Below are positions 12,701-20,314 of a stretch of 64,000 nucleotides of DNA, one piece after another (the first letter of the stretch is position 1; each line of letters starts with the position of its first letter). The stretch is from Henricia sp. BOLD:AAB3569 (lineage: Eukaryota; Echinodermata; Asteroidea; Spinulosida; Echinasteridae), in assembly GCA_037783545.1 (NCBI GenBank), contig JBBELK010000001.1, positions 2,170,001-2,234,000 of the forward strand. The letters run 5' to 3'. The notes below the pieces were generated by a model. The model had not been told where the DNA came from. It made no database searches and saw nothing but the letters and a program-made list of their open reading frames with translations. The position numbers were made by a program, and so were the translations under genes.

Positions 12701-15700
12701 TCCAATGATGACCCATGGTGTTCATCTGGGAAACACGACCTAGACCTCGGTCTGTGGAATGGCTTAAGACTGATGTCAAAATCATTTACACTGGATGATG
12801 ACATTGACGAGACCGATGATGGAGAGTGCCTCTCGGCAGGTGGACCTGCCGCAAGTAAACCGTTACAGGAATAAAACGGCTCTCCATTGGAACACTCTCT
12901 CTCTTTCTTAAAGACAAACTTGGGGCCTTCTGGAAAAGGGCACTTCCTCTTCAACGAGACCGAGTCTCCTTTCTGGGGAACCGTTCGCGTGCTATTCACA
13001 ATCTGCCTTCTAAAATCATTTTTCCCCTGCTTTATGTGGCTTGCATGCTTTGACAAATTTGTTTTACTCTGTGGAGGGGAGGGTTTGCAAAAAGGTCCCT
13101 TCTCTCGCAAGACACGTTCATTAAACTCATCTAGGAGTTTCATACAGTTCCGCAGGTTCTCCACAGGTTCCCAGGTGTCGTCATCGCTGTTATAGTTCTT
13201 CCATTGCACACGGTATTCAAGTTTACCTCTAGCGGTTCTTCGCTGTTTAATAATCTTGGTAACCTTTGTGAAATAAAAAAATAAAAAAATTATTGCAATT
13301 TTCTTAGAATATCTTTTCTTGATCGGAACAGACATTTGTTGAATACAGTGAACTTGAGGATTTTGTCCAGTTGACAAGTGGACCTGCAAAAGGGGGAGGG
13401 GGGGGGGGGTCAAAACATCTCCCTGCTATATAATGTAATTTTGTGTATTGCATTTTGTGTGTGTCCACCTGTCCGAAGCGAGCTGACATAAAAAATCTGA
13501 CGGGCAAAACACCTCCCTGGTGGCAAAACCCCCTCCTGGAAAAATTCCTCGATCCACCCCTGACCTGTTTAACTAAAGTGATTCCTACAAGAATGAAATT
13601 TGACATTTCCTGTTTCTGGGAGAATCTTGTAGGTCTCTTAGAAAACCCACTGTGTGGTAAGAGATGACATCTGGAGCGGTGCAACTCCCAAACAGCTCCA
13701 GAAGAGCAGGAGCTGAGGGAGACATTTCAGGAAGAGTAATGCACCCTACATCAGCAGCTTTTAAAGGGGCTTGTGCAGTCAGCCTTGCCACAAGAGGTGT
13801 TTGTACATGTTACTGACAGATAAAATGTTACATCTATCAGCCTCCCCAATCTGCTGGGTTTCTTTTTTTAACTGTATTTAAAGTTCATTTGTTGGTGTAT
13901 AGCCACCCACCCTTTTCTGTTTTCCCCCAGTAAAAAGAATGGATTTTGAAGAAGTCTCACTTCTTAAGCATCCTTTATTTCCAGTTACAGGTGTCTCTAT
14001 GGGCTAGATCTAATGTCCAATGTCTAATGTACAAGAGAGAAGACTCAGGGAATCATCATATAGTCAGATAACCTCTAGGAGTTGACAATTCCCTGGGCTA
14101 GGTCATGTCTACCACACGGGCTACAGGTAGACTGTTTACCACATGAGTGACAGAAGATGTATGTAAGTATGTAAATCTTGTGCTGTCAGAGAGAGTACCC
14201 AGAAGCATCTTGTATTGTCAGTGCCATGTGTCGCTTCTATTGGCTTGGACATGTCATCAAAGATTCAAATACATCTGGTATTTCCTCTATTCGCCACTTG
14301 CACGGTTGCGCTCAAAAGGAGGCTTTCCTGGCATGCGTCATATTTTACAATAGACGAAAGTCAATGTCAAAGCAACCTACATGGTAACGACGCGAGGGAG
14401 TCATTGTTCATGCAAGGAAAGCCTCGCTGTTTTGCCAATATGGCGGAACCGTGCAAGTGGCGAATTAGTTAGGGACCTAGAAATCTATCTATGGCGGTCC
14501 GTCGTATTCGACTATGACTGATGGTGTCGACGTCCTCGCGACCTCAGATGCGAGATATAACCAATTCTTTTGATGAAACTACATGTACGCTGGCAGCTGG
14601 AGCAATAGTATGGCTTGACTGAAGAACTGAAACTATCCATTGTTTGCTTTGCATGTAGCTGCTGGGATTTGTGGTGGTACTTGGCGGTCCGTGTTTCCTC
14701 AATCTTGTCACGACCTTTACGTACCGGTAGTAGTGCCTGCCATCCCGATCTATTACTAGCAGTAGCTTCCCATGTATCCAGATCAATGTCACATCTATTG
14801 GCCAGGTCATGTCTACCGCATGAAAGAGAGCCAACAGATACCCTGTCTTCTCAGTGCATGGTGCCACTTCTATTGGATAGGTCATGTAGCTACCACATGA
14901 AAGAGCTAGTACATGTACCGGTAGTCCAACAGAAATTCTGTATTGTCAGTGTAAGGTGTCACATTTATTGGCTGAGGTCATGTCTACCGCATGACAGAGA
15001 ACAAGTAATCCAACAGATACCCTGTATCCTCAGTGCATCCTCACTTTTATTGGCTTTGTCGTGTCTACCACAACATGTAAGTTGTGTGCCAGTTTGTCTC
15101 TTCTAAATGGTTTACATCACATCTACTGCATCAAAGTGAGAAGATCTACAGACATCTAGGTGGCTAGTTCATATCTACATGTACCACATGAACAATTAAG
15201 AGAAGACCCAAAAATATCTCTTAGTTGCCAGGTGCAGGCCAGTGGCCGGCTGGTTGCCCGATCAGAGGGTTTGTTTGCCAAAGAAGTGGACCAATTCCCC
15301 ATTTGCAAGGACTGTGATCTCTTCAATTGGTTATAATTCTTGTCTCAAAGAGAGGATACTCGAAGACACCCTGTGTTGCCAAATACTCACTAGCAGATGC
15401 CACACCTTTTTGCAAGGATGATGTCACGAGAAGAAGTTAGAATGTCATAGAAAGAACCAATGATGATGTCATGAATTACAACCAAAAACAGTGTGTTGAC
15501 CTCTTGGAGTTATTTCATACATGCATGTAGGTCAAGTCTGCCACATGAAAGAGAGGAGACTCAAAGAAATCCTGAATAGTCATGACATCATCATGTCTAC
15601 CATGTTTGTCCGGGGTTTGTCAAAGTAGTGGACCAATTTCCCCTTTGCAAGGAACCATGATGTCACGACAAGTTAGGATGTCATTAAAAGAGCCATGGCA

Positions 15701-18700
15701 TCACTTACACCTGAAAACAATGAGCGAGCCTTGGGCTCCAGATGCATACATGTAAACAGGCATGCAGGTGTCTCTTCTGTAGGTCAAGTCTGCCACAAAC
15801 CAAAAACATCATCTTCTTTTAGGTAGGTTATGTCTGCCGCATGAAAAAGACAGAAGCCCCCAAAACATCCTACACTGCCAGGTGAATCTTCTATTGCCTG
15901 GGTCATTCATACCACATCAAAGAGAGAAGCCCCAAAACATCCTGTACTGTCAGTACCAAGTGATTCTTCTACTCGCTGGGTCATGTCTACCATATCAAAG
16001 ACAGAAGTCCCAATAACATCTGAGCCTGTAAGTAGCCCGTAGGTTACATCTACCATATCAAAAAGAGAAGATCAAAAGAATTCCTGTACCATATGAAAGA
16101 GAGAGAAGCCCCCAAAACATCCTGTACTGTCAGTATCAGGTGATTCCTCTGTTAGCTGGGTCATGTATACCGTACCATATCAAAGAAAGAAGTCTCAAAG
16201 ACATCATATACTGCCAGTACCAGATTTGTTTCTGTTGCGTGGCTCAGGTCCCTGAACTGCCGGTACCAGATGTCTCTTCTATTGACTACCAGTAGGTCAT
16301 GTCTTCTGCATGAACAAGGACGACCAGGTACTCTCAGTGCCAGGAGTCTCTTCTCCTAGCTACATGTACATGTACATGTAGGTTACGTCTACCACATGAA
16401 AGAGATACATGTAAGTCCCAAAGACATCATGTACTGCCAGTATCAGACAATTCTTCTGTTTGGCTGATCATGCATGTATGTACCACATACTACCTCAAAG
16501 TACTACCATGTACCTACATTAGGTGGGTCAAGTCTACTGCATCAAAGAGTTTTCAAAGACATCTTGTACTGCCAGTACCAGGTGTCTCTTCTCTAAGCTA
16601 GGTTACGTCTCCCGCATCAAAGAGAGAAGATCAAATGTTATCTTGCACTGTACATGTAAGTGCAAGGTACATGTACATGTATCTCTTCTATTAGCAGTGT
16701 AAGTTACGTCTACAGCACCAAAGAGAGGAGTCCCAGAGACATTCTGTATTGCCAGTACCGGGTGTCTCTTCAATTGCTAGGTCGCGTCTATGGCATCAAA
16801 GAGAGAAGATCAAATGTTATCTTGCACTGTAAGTGCAAGGTACATGTACATGTATCTCTTCTATTAGCAGTGTAAGTTACGTCTACAGCACCAAAGAGAG
16901 GAGTCCCAGAGACATTCTGTATTGCCAGTACCGGGTGTCTCTTCAATTGCTAGGTCGCGTCTATGGCATAAATGAAAGAAGACCAAGAGGCATCCTGTAC
17001 CGTCAGTATCATGTGCCGATCTATCTCACTGATCTGGTTGGTCTCCGCGTTCCGCAGAGATCAACAAGGCAGAGTAGTGAGATTCGGCTGGAGCCTCCAC
17101 CTGTGAATTCTACGAGGACTAAGTACTATGGTAATCGTGCTTTCTCAGTTGTTGCTCCCATGGTATGGAATGATCTTCCATCAAACATTCGTGCAGCCCA
17201 CAGCTATGAATCCTTTAAGTCATTGGTTAAAACTCATTTGTTTCGCTCTTATTATGGTAGTCGTTGTTTACTTTAAGTTTTTTACTCTTCTTGTTCAACT
17301 TTTTAACATTAACTTTTATTGTGACTATGTACAATGTGCTGAGATAATTGTATGTGGTGCACTTTAAACAATAAATGATTAGATTATGATTATCAGATGC
17401 TTCTTCTATTGGCTGGGTCATGTCTGCTGCAGGAACAAGAGAACGAAGATCTAAGACATTGTTAGTAGCGCCATGGTCATTATCTACGTCATGTCTTCTG
17501 CAAAACCATGCTGCTCTGGGAAAATGTAGATTTCGCCAACAATGATGTGCTGCAAGATCCTACCGAGGTGCCTCCAGGTTTTAACCTTGAAAGGCGGCAC
17601 TACACATGTAGCTGGACTATGCTCTACGGGATTCGCACCATGGCAGGTCTTCATGTCATCTCCTCTTTAAGTAGAAGTTCCAGGACAACTCTACAGTATG
17701 CGATTGTGGCCACCTAGATCAGACCTTTTCTCACATTTTCAACGACTGTATGCTGAGGAAATTCCCAAAAGGAATTCCACCATGTTACAGACAATTCTGT
17801 GGCTTGGCTGATGAACATGAACATGTCCTTATAAACTGCTGCATAGTCATATGAGAGAAGATGTCTTCTGCATTTAGAAGAGCCACATACCGTACATTGA
17901 ACAATACAAGGCATCTTGTGCTGTTAGCTCGAGCGTGTTTCTACGGTACTAAGCACGTCACTGCATTACTCCGCATTTGTTACCGCTCCATGTATTTTAA
18001 CCAACCCGTGAACCGGTTCTTCATTGTCTGACGTGTTTCTACTGAAGCATAAAATGCCAGGTGCCTGGCATTAAACCGCACATGCCTAGCATTAAACCGC
18101 ACATGCCGGAAAAACGGAAAGCTATTAATCAGGTCACATGCATTGTATTTTTCGCTCCGTGTAGGTTCCAGTGTATCCGGCAAATGCTACAAGGCTACAC
18201 CGATGTGTTTCTACTGTGAAAGGCAATCAGTATAACACCGCATGGTGCTCCTCGAGAAGTGGTTCACAGTAGGATACCCAGCATTACACGGAAAATTCAT
18301 CACTCCATTGTGTTTCTACTGGGCCCGTCTCTTCCAGTAGTTACAATGTAGGCTATGTGCCAACTCCAACAGCTTGAAGACTGCCGCACATGAGATGGAT
18401 TGTTAAAATGCTTCAATTTAAAGGAACACGTTGCCTTCGGGTTGCGCTTTATTGGGCGTTTTTGGGCTATTACAAGCGTTTGAAGTATAATGAGCACGAT
18501 CTGAAAGATGTTTAAAAAGTAGAATATAATGATCCACACAAACGTGCCTTAGAAATGCTTCAATTTTGCGTAATGTCTCGAAGCAGCCATTTATGGGAGT
18601 CAAAATCTTGACTCCCATAAATGGCGGAGAAATTATATTAGTCTTATTTCCAGTCGCAGCTGTTAAAATACTTCTGAACAATTATTTCATTAAAAAAAAA

Positions 18701-19907
18701 TTCCTTCCTCCGTTGCGTGTGATGTGCCTGTTTTTTTAATTCGTGTCTACAATAACCATTGGGTATAAATCATCCAAGTCCTTTCTATCGGTTTGTCCCA
18801 TGACAATATTCTTACCCTGATTGGCGAGGTTTTCGTTTTTTCTTTTTTGACGCGTCTGCTGTGTTCTCTTGACGATCCATTTTTTGACAGCCAGTCGGTG
18901 TGTGTACATGTGTGTGTTTACATTTCACACATGTCTCGGGAGGCGGAGAATGGTATGGTACCTTGCGTTCATCTGATAGGTTTACCTGACCACTGGCTAC
19001 GGCGCCAGCCTAACTCCTGTTCGTCGCTGCATTTTGCCCACTACCCGGACGATCGTATTGACGGCTTGAAATACGTATACATTTCGCGGGACATGTAGTG
19101 GGGGTCAGAGGTCAGTGTTTGTTTTTTTAAATTACCATTCACTAATTATAACACATTAAATGTGTTTTATTGCAAGAACAACTCTTAATAAGTATAAGGA
19201 ACACCCTCAAACGTGAGATTTCGTGAAATCTGAAGGCAACGTGTTCCTTTAACAGAGGCCACAAAGCCAAAGGCCATTGCCTCTGTTGCCCCTGCCTCTA
19301 GTCTTAGCCTTGCGGTGCCCTTTTGCAATCCTCCCATCCCATGGACTTTTTCATTTTCCAATGAAAGTGCCCCTTTTAAACTCCAAAAGACAACGCCAAA
19401 AACAGAAATTTAGTGCCCTTTCAGTGAGGAATTGAAATAATCACGCAAAAGCGCATGCACACTAAGGTAATTTTCGAAATGCGGGGTACATGTTTTAAAA
19501 CTGCAATTGCTCCGAAACATCTAACAAATTTATGATGTGGTACAAATAAACTCTATTTCTAACATTAATTCCAGACATCAGAAATATTTTTCCAGACATC
19601 AGGAATATTTTTGCCATTTTGGTGACTCGAACGCTGTTGGATTTAGTTGGTAGATAAATAATTTAAAACAAATAAATGTCCTTCCAAAGCCACCATACAT
19701 TTAACTTGGCACATACAGTGCCACACTGAATGATTCATCCCGTCATATGCCCGTTCGATTTTATAAACAAAGAAAGAATTGAATTTACAAACTCTAAACA
19801 GTAAATAACATATGTTTAACCATGTTAACTGTCTCGAATCACAAACAGAAAATTCGGAAAAGAAACCTTGCCACTAAACTCACTTCATAATCGTCAGATT
19901 TCGCCAT
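3703..19907 (-). CDS. CDYL: CDYL-type chromodomain plus crotonase-fold protein (571 aa, 8 coding exons)
   Basis: Exons in gene order: 19907-19884, 13263-12633, 9761-9482, 8238-8124, 7336-7170, 5733-5523, 4671-4528, 3846-3703. All have AG/GT borders and matching phases. At exon 4 the stronger-looking acceptor before 8251 would shift the frame, so I use 8238; that border is the least sure. Residues 1-8 come from the tiny first exon; the chromodomain (about 7-57) has cage residues Y7, W29 and Y32. A Ser-rich linker (about 60-310) holds basic and SSSEEEE-like stretches. The crotonase domain (about 320-571) shows the oxyanion loop FCSGVDL (379-385), AAVNGSAVGLGAAILPLCD and GQPPEACSS with E461, then SGRKMTAQEA. 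Known role of the family: nuclear reader of methylated histone H3 K9/K27 and corepressor, with reported crotonyl-CoA hydratase activity. Length agrees with vertebrate CDYL (about 540-600). Function in this species is inferred from family. Confidence 0.92.
3952..4166. mobile_element. hAT-like MITE (CAGGGGCGGATCCAG type) in CDYL intron 7
   Basis: Ends CAGGTGCGGATCCAG and CCTGGATCCGCCCCTG are inverted, and GCACACC flanks both sides (3946-3952 and 4166-4172), as expected for the 7 to 8 base duplication of hAT elements. The interior repeats CCTGGTGGCAAAACCCCCTC in tandem. A second copy lies at 13383 to 13562. Several antisense open frames here are by-products of the repeat. Confidence 0.7.
4740..5222 (-). 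mobile_element. tRNA-derived SINE (family 2) in CDYL intron 6, interrupted
   Basis: Read on the minus strand from 5222, GTGGTCTAGTGGATAGCGCG resembles a pol III A box in a tRNA head and GGTTCGAAACC a B box. The body continues through TGCTGGGGGTAGACCTGCG to GTCACTCCATGCCACGGAAA near 4750. The same body occurs on the same strand at 29215 to 29580. A 229-base element (4854-5082) interrupts it. This is not a functional tRNA gene: the head is degenerate and fused to a SINE body. Confidence 0.65.
4854..5082. mobile_element. Small TIR element inserted in the SINE
   Basis: Ends CAGGGCTCGAAAT and ATTCGAGCCCTG are inverted repeats of 12 to 13 bases, and CTAGT is duplicated on both sides (4849-4853 and 5083-5087). 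Removing it restores the continuous SINE body seen in the other copy. The TIR sequence recalls hAT elements, but those usually duplicate 8 bases, so the superfamily is open. Confidence 0.7.
6070..6991. mobile_element. MITE (GGGCCAATTTCAT ends) split by nested elements
   Basis: The left end GGGCCAATTTCATGAAGCTG and right end CAGCTTTATGAAATTGGCCC match the two ends of the compact copy at 58829 to 59052, which is only 224 bases. Here about 700 extra bases lie inside. They include a tandem repeat of GGGCGAAGTAGCATTTGGGC units (about 6395-6525) and a complete second foldback (6561-6815). Lies in CDYL intron 5. Confidence 0.7.
6561..6815. mobile_element. Foldback MITE nested in the element above
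   Basis: TIRs of about 33 bases: TATATGGGTCTTTCTATAAA on the left against TTTATAGAAAGACCCATATA on the right, followed inward by TTAGGGGTCCAA / TTGGACCCCTAA, with TA at each tip as in Tc1/mariner-type insertion. The interior also pairs around GTGTCCCCCGTTA and TAACGGGGGACAC. No coding. Confidence 0.75.
7473..7964. mobile_element. MITE, TATAGTGGCCACC family, copy 1
   Basis: Begins TACAGTAAAATTTGTATATAG then TGGCCACCCAAGG, and ends GGTGGCCTGAAGAGCAGG then TTCCACTGTA, an imperfect inversion. It carries the family's repeated phrase on table of gene intron 4. Other copies: 27238-27463 (inverse) and 43293-43479; a weak fragment is at about 10115-10235. Confidence 0.65.
8369..8565. repeat. Palindromic repeat in CDYL intron 3
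   Basis: Contains GGCCATTTCATAGACATCG facing TGGCCATGAAATAGCC, and its left part CCAATTTCATAGAGCTGTTAA resembles the ends of the GGGCCAATTTCAT family. It appears to be a diverged foldback element. Exact ends are not clear. Confidence 0.45.
9924..10025 (+). repeat. Dispersed repeat, GCTTGCACACCTTGCAATGG
   Basis: This block, with GGTTCGGGTAGTCCTGTT and a following GATGATGGTAGTGGTGTACA, recurs at 22057 to 22170 with over 85 percent identity by eye. There it starts directly after the AAT tail of a SINE. Class not known. Confidence 0.55.
10886..11754. mobile_element. Foldback element (GGGGCCGTCCATAAAGTACG ends) with internal duplication and poly-G
   Basis: The ends GGGGCCGTCCATAAAGTACG and CGTACTTTATGGACGGCCCC are perfect inverted repeats. 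Inside, a segment of about 200 bases starting at TCCAAGCCAATGCGTACGC is present twice in direct order (about 10920-11130 and 11171-11410). Each is preceded by a G run, and a further G/T-rich run of over 70 bases lies at 11577-11655. The glycine- or proline-rich open frames here come from the G/C run and are not genes. Lies in CDYL intron 2. Confidence 0.7.
11755..12632. other. CDYL intron 2, no feature recognised
   Basis: Many TACATGTAC-type palindromic hexamers but no TIR pair, tRNA head or coding similarity that I can support. Open frames on the minus strand around 12116 to 12457 have no recognisable motif. Confidence 0.4.
13383..13562. mobile_element. hAT-like MITE, second copy, in CDYL intron 1
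   Basis: Shares with 3952-4166 the interior ACATAAAAAATCTGACGGGC and CCTGGTGGCAAAACCCCCTC and the end ATTCCTCGATCCACCCCTG. The left end is degenerate because of a long G run. Confidence 0.6.
13563..13800 (+). repeat. Dispersed repeat, TTCCTGTTTCTGGGAG family, copy 2
   Basis: Holds TTCCTGTTTCTGGGAGAATC, then GACATCTGGAGC, CAGCTCCAGAAGAGCAGGAG and GCACCCTACATCAGCAG, in the same order as at 41136 to 41420. It abuts the hAT-like MITE. No coding. Confidence 0.5.
16631..16969 (+). repeat. Near-identical 173-base tandem duplication inside the minisatellite
   Basis: The block from about 16631 to 16803 is repeated from about 16804 to 16969, with identical runs such as TCTCTTCTATTAGCAGTGTA at 16680 and 16853. 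The main differences are a CATGTA insertion in the first copy and a changed end in the second. The surrounding units are far more diverged, so this duplication is recent. Confidence 0.8.
17008..17392 (+). mobile_element. 5'-truncated LINE (CR1/L2-like) 3' end inserted in the minisatellite
   Basis: Reads IYLTDLVGLRVPQRSTRQSS, then AFSVVAPMVWNDLPSNIRA and FKSLVKTHLF, ending in a stop at 17274-17276. This is the known C-terminal tail of CR1/L2-type reverse transcriptase proteins (AFSVAAP-x-LWN-x-LP ... FK-x-x-LKTHLF). It ends in AATAAATGATTAGATTATG, followed at 17393 by the resumed minisatellite unit. Only the last ~90 codons are present, typical of 5' truncation on insertion. Confidence 0.8.
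17520..17880 (+). mobile_element. Decayed LINE C-terminal fragment
   Basis: One frame gives SWTMLYGIRTMAG, and another (17699-17752) gives CDCGHLDQTFSHIFNDC. Many LINE proteins end with R-x-RTG-x-GR followed by a C-x-CG-x-x-x-QT-x-x-H-I-x-x-x-C knuckle, and both parts are seen here in order but in different frames. So this is an old copy with at least one frameshift. It probably belongs with the source LINE of the minisatellite just upstream. Confidence 0.6.
17930..18315. repeat. Cluster of GTGTTTCTACTG-bounded short repeats
   Basis: GTGTTTCTAC occurs at about 17935, 18030, 18206 and 18309, bounding segments of 100 to 180 bases. A tandem pair of GCATTAAACCGCACATGCC lies at about 18067 to 18107. 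An opposite-strand version (CAGTAGAAACAC) is at 861. Probably short non-autonomous elements; ends not resolved. Confidence 0.4.
18422..19248. mobile_element. piggyBac-like non-autonomous element (AGGAACACGTTGCCTTC ends), TTAA flanks
   Basis: Left end AGGAACACGTTGCCTTC and right end GAAGGCAACGTGTTCCT are perfect inverted repeats, each next to TTAA (18418-18421 and 19249-19252). At 827 bases it lacks a transposase. Inside is a second palindrome (CCATTTATGGGAGTCAAAAT facing GACTCCCATAAATGG). The 101-residue open frame at 18793 shows nothing familiar. Lies in CDYL intron 1 close to the promoter. Confidence 0.8.
19253..19880. other. CDYL intron 1, promoter-proximal part
   Basis: No gene or transposon ends recognised. 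It contains AT-rich sequence and a short duplicated phrase, CCAGACATCAGAAATATTTT and CCAGACATCAGGAATATTTT (about 19573 and 19593). Confidence 0.4.
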
Positions 19908-20314
19908 TGTGTTCAACTTCCGATTTGACGTTATTCATTCAATTTCCTGTGACTTCCAAGTTCCAACCAAGACGTAAACGTGATAAAAAAAACCACGGTG
20001 CTACCGCGCGCGCTGGATTTTTGCGGACTGCTTAGTCTCTGTTCAAGACGTTATAAAGAAGGATGAGTACGATCGGTGCGCTTTACCTGTCAACCCGCCA
20101 CTCATGTTGAAGTGAAATGATTGGAAACCAGTCTAGAAAATAACCTTGAGGAAAATTGCGACGACATCCTGACGTCGTCAACGTGAAAGTCCATAATAGA
20201 TTTAGGACAGTGGGTATTCGACTATGACGTCTCGTGCAAAATTTGTGCACGGTACTCACGGTGCACTGTACATGCTGTACGTGTGCACTACCTGCGCTGC
20301 TTGATCGACCTCCA
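19908..20314. promoter_or_regulatory. Shared divergent promoter region of CDYL and ECI2
   Basis: Only about 407 bases separate the two start codons, which face away from each other. The interval is GC-richer than the flanks, has CG dinucleotides (GCGCGCGC near 20009), no obvious TATA box for either gene, and CRE-like sites TGACGTCGTCA (20170-20180) and TGACGTC (20225-20231). CTTCCG, an ETS-type core, sits next to the CDYL start. The layout fits a CpG-type bidirectional promoter; transcription start sites are not visible from sequence. Confidence 0.6.

Larger units (their letters stand above)
13988..17500 (+). repeat. Degenerate minisatellite, ~75-95 base unit, LINE-like peptide content
   Basis: Dozens of diverged head-to-tail copies. 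A unit runs roughly CATCCTGTACTGTCAGTACC, AGGTGTCTCTTCTATTGG, CTGGGTCATGTCTACCGCAT, GAAAGAGAGAAGACC. In one frame many copies read YWLGHVYRMKERRP then ILYCQ, which is the shape of the conserved tail motif (LGHV-x-RM-x-x-x-R-x-P-K-x-x-LY) that follows reverse transcriptase in several LINE clades. Downstream at 17520-17850 lies LINE-like C-terminal sequence in the same orientation. The open frames across the array are parts of units, not genes. Lies in CDYL intron 1. Confidence 0.7.

Noticed and set aside
13988-17500. CRISPR-like array
   Set aside because: Units are head to tail without distinct spacers and are strongly diverged; host is a eukaryote. It is a minisatellite.
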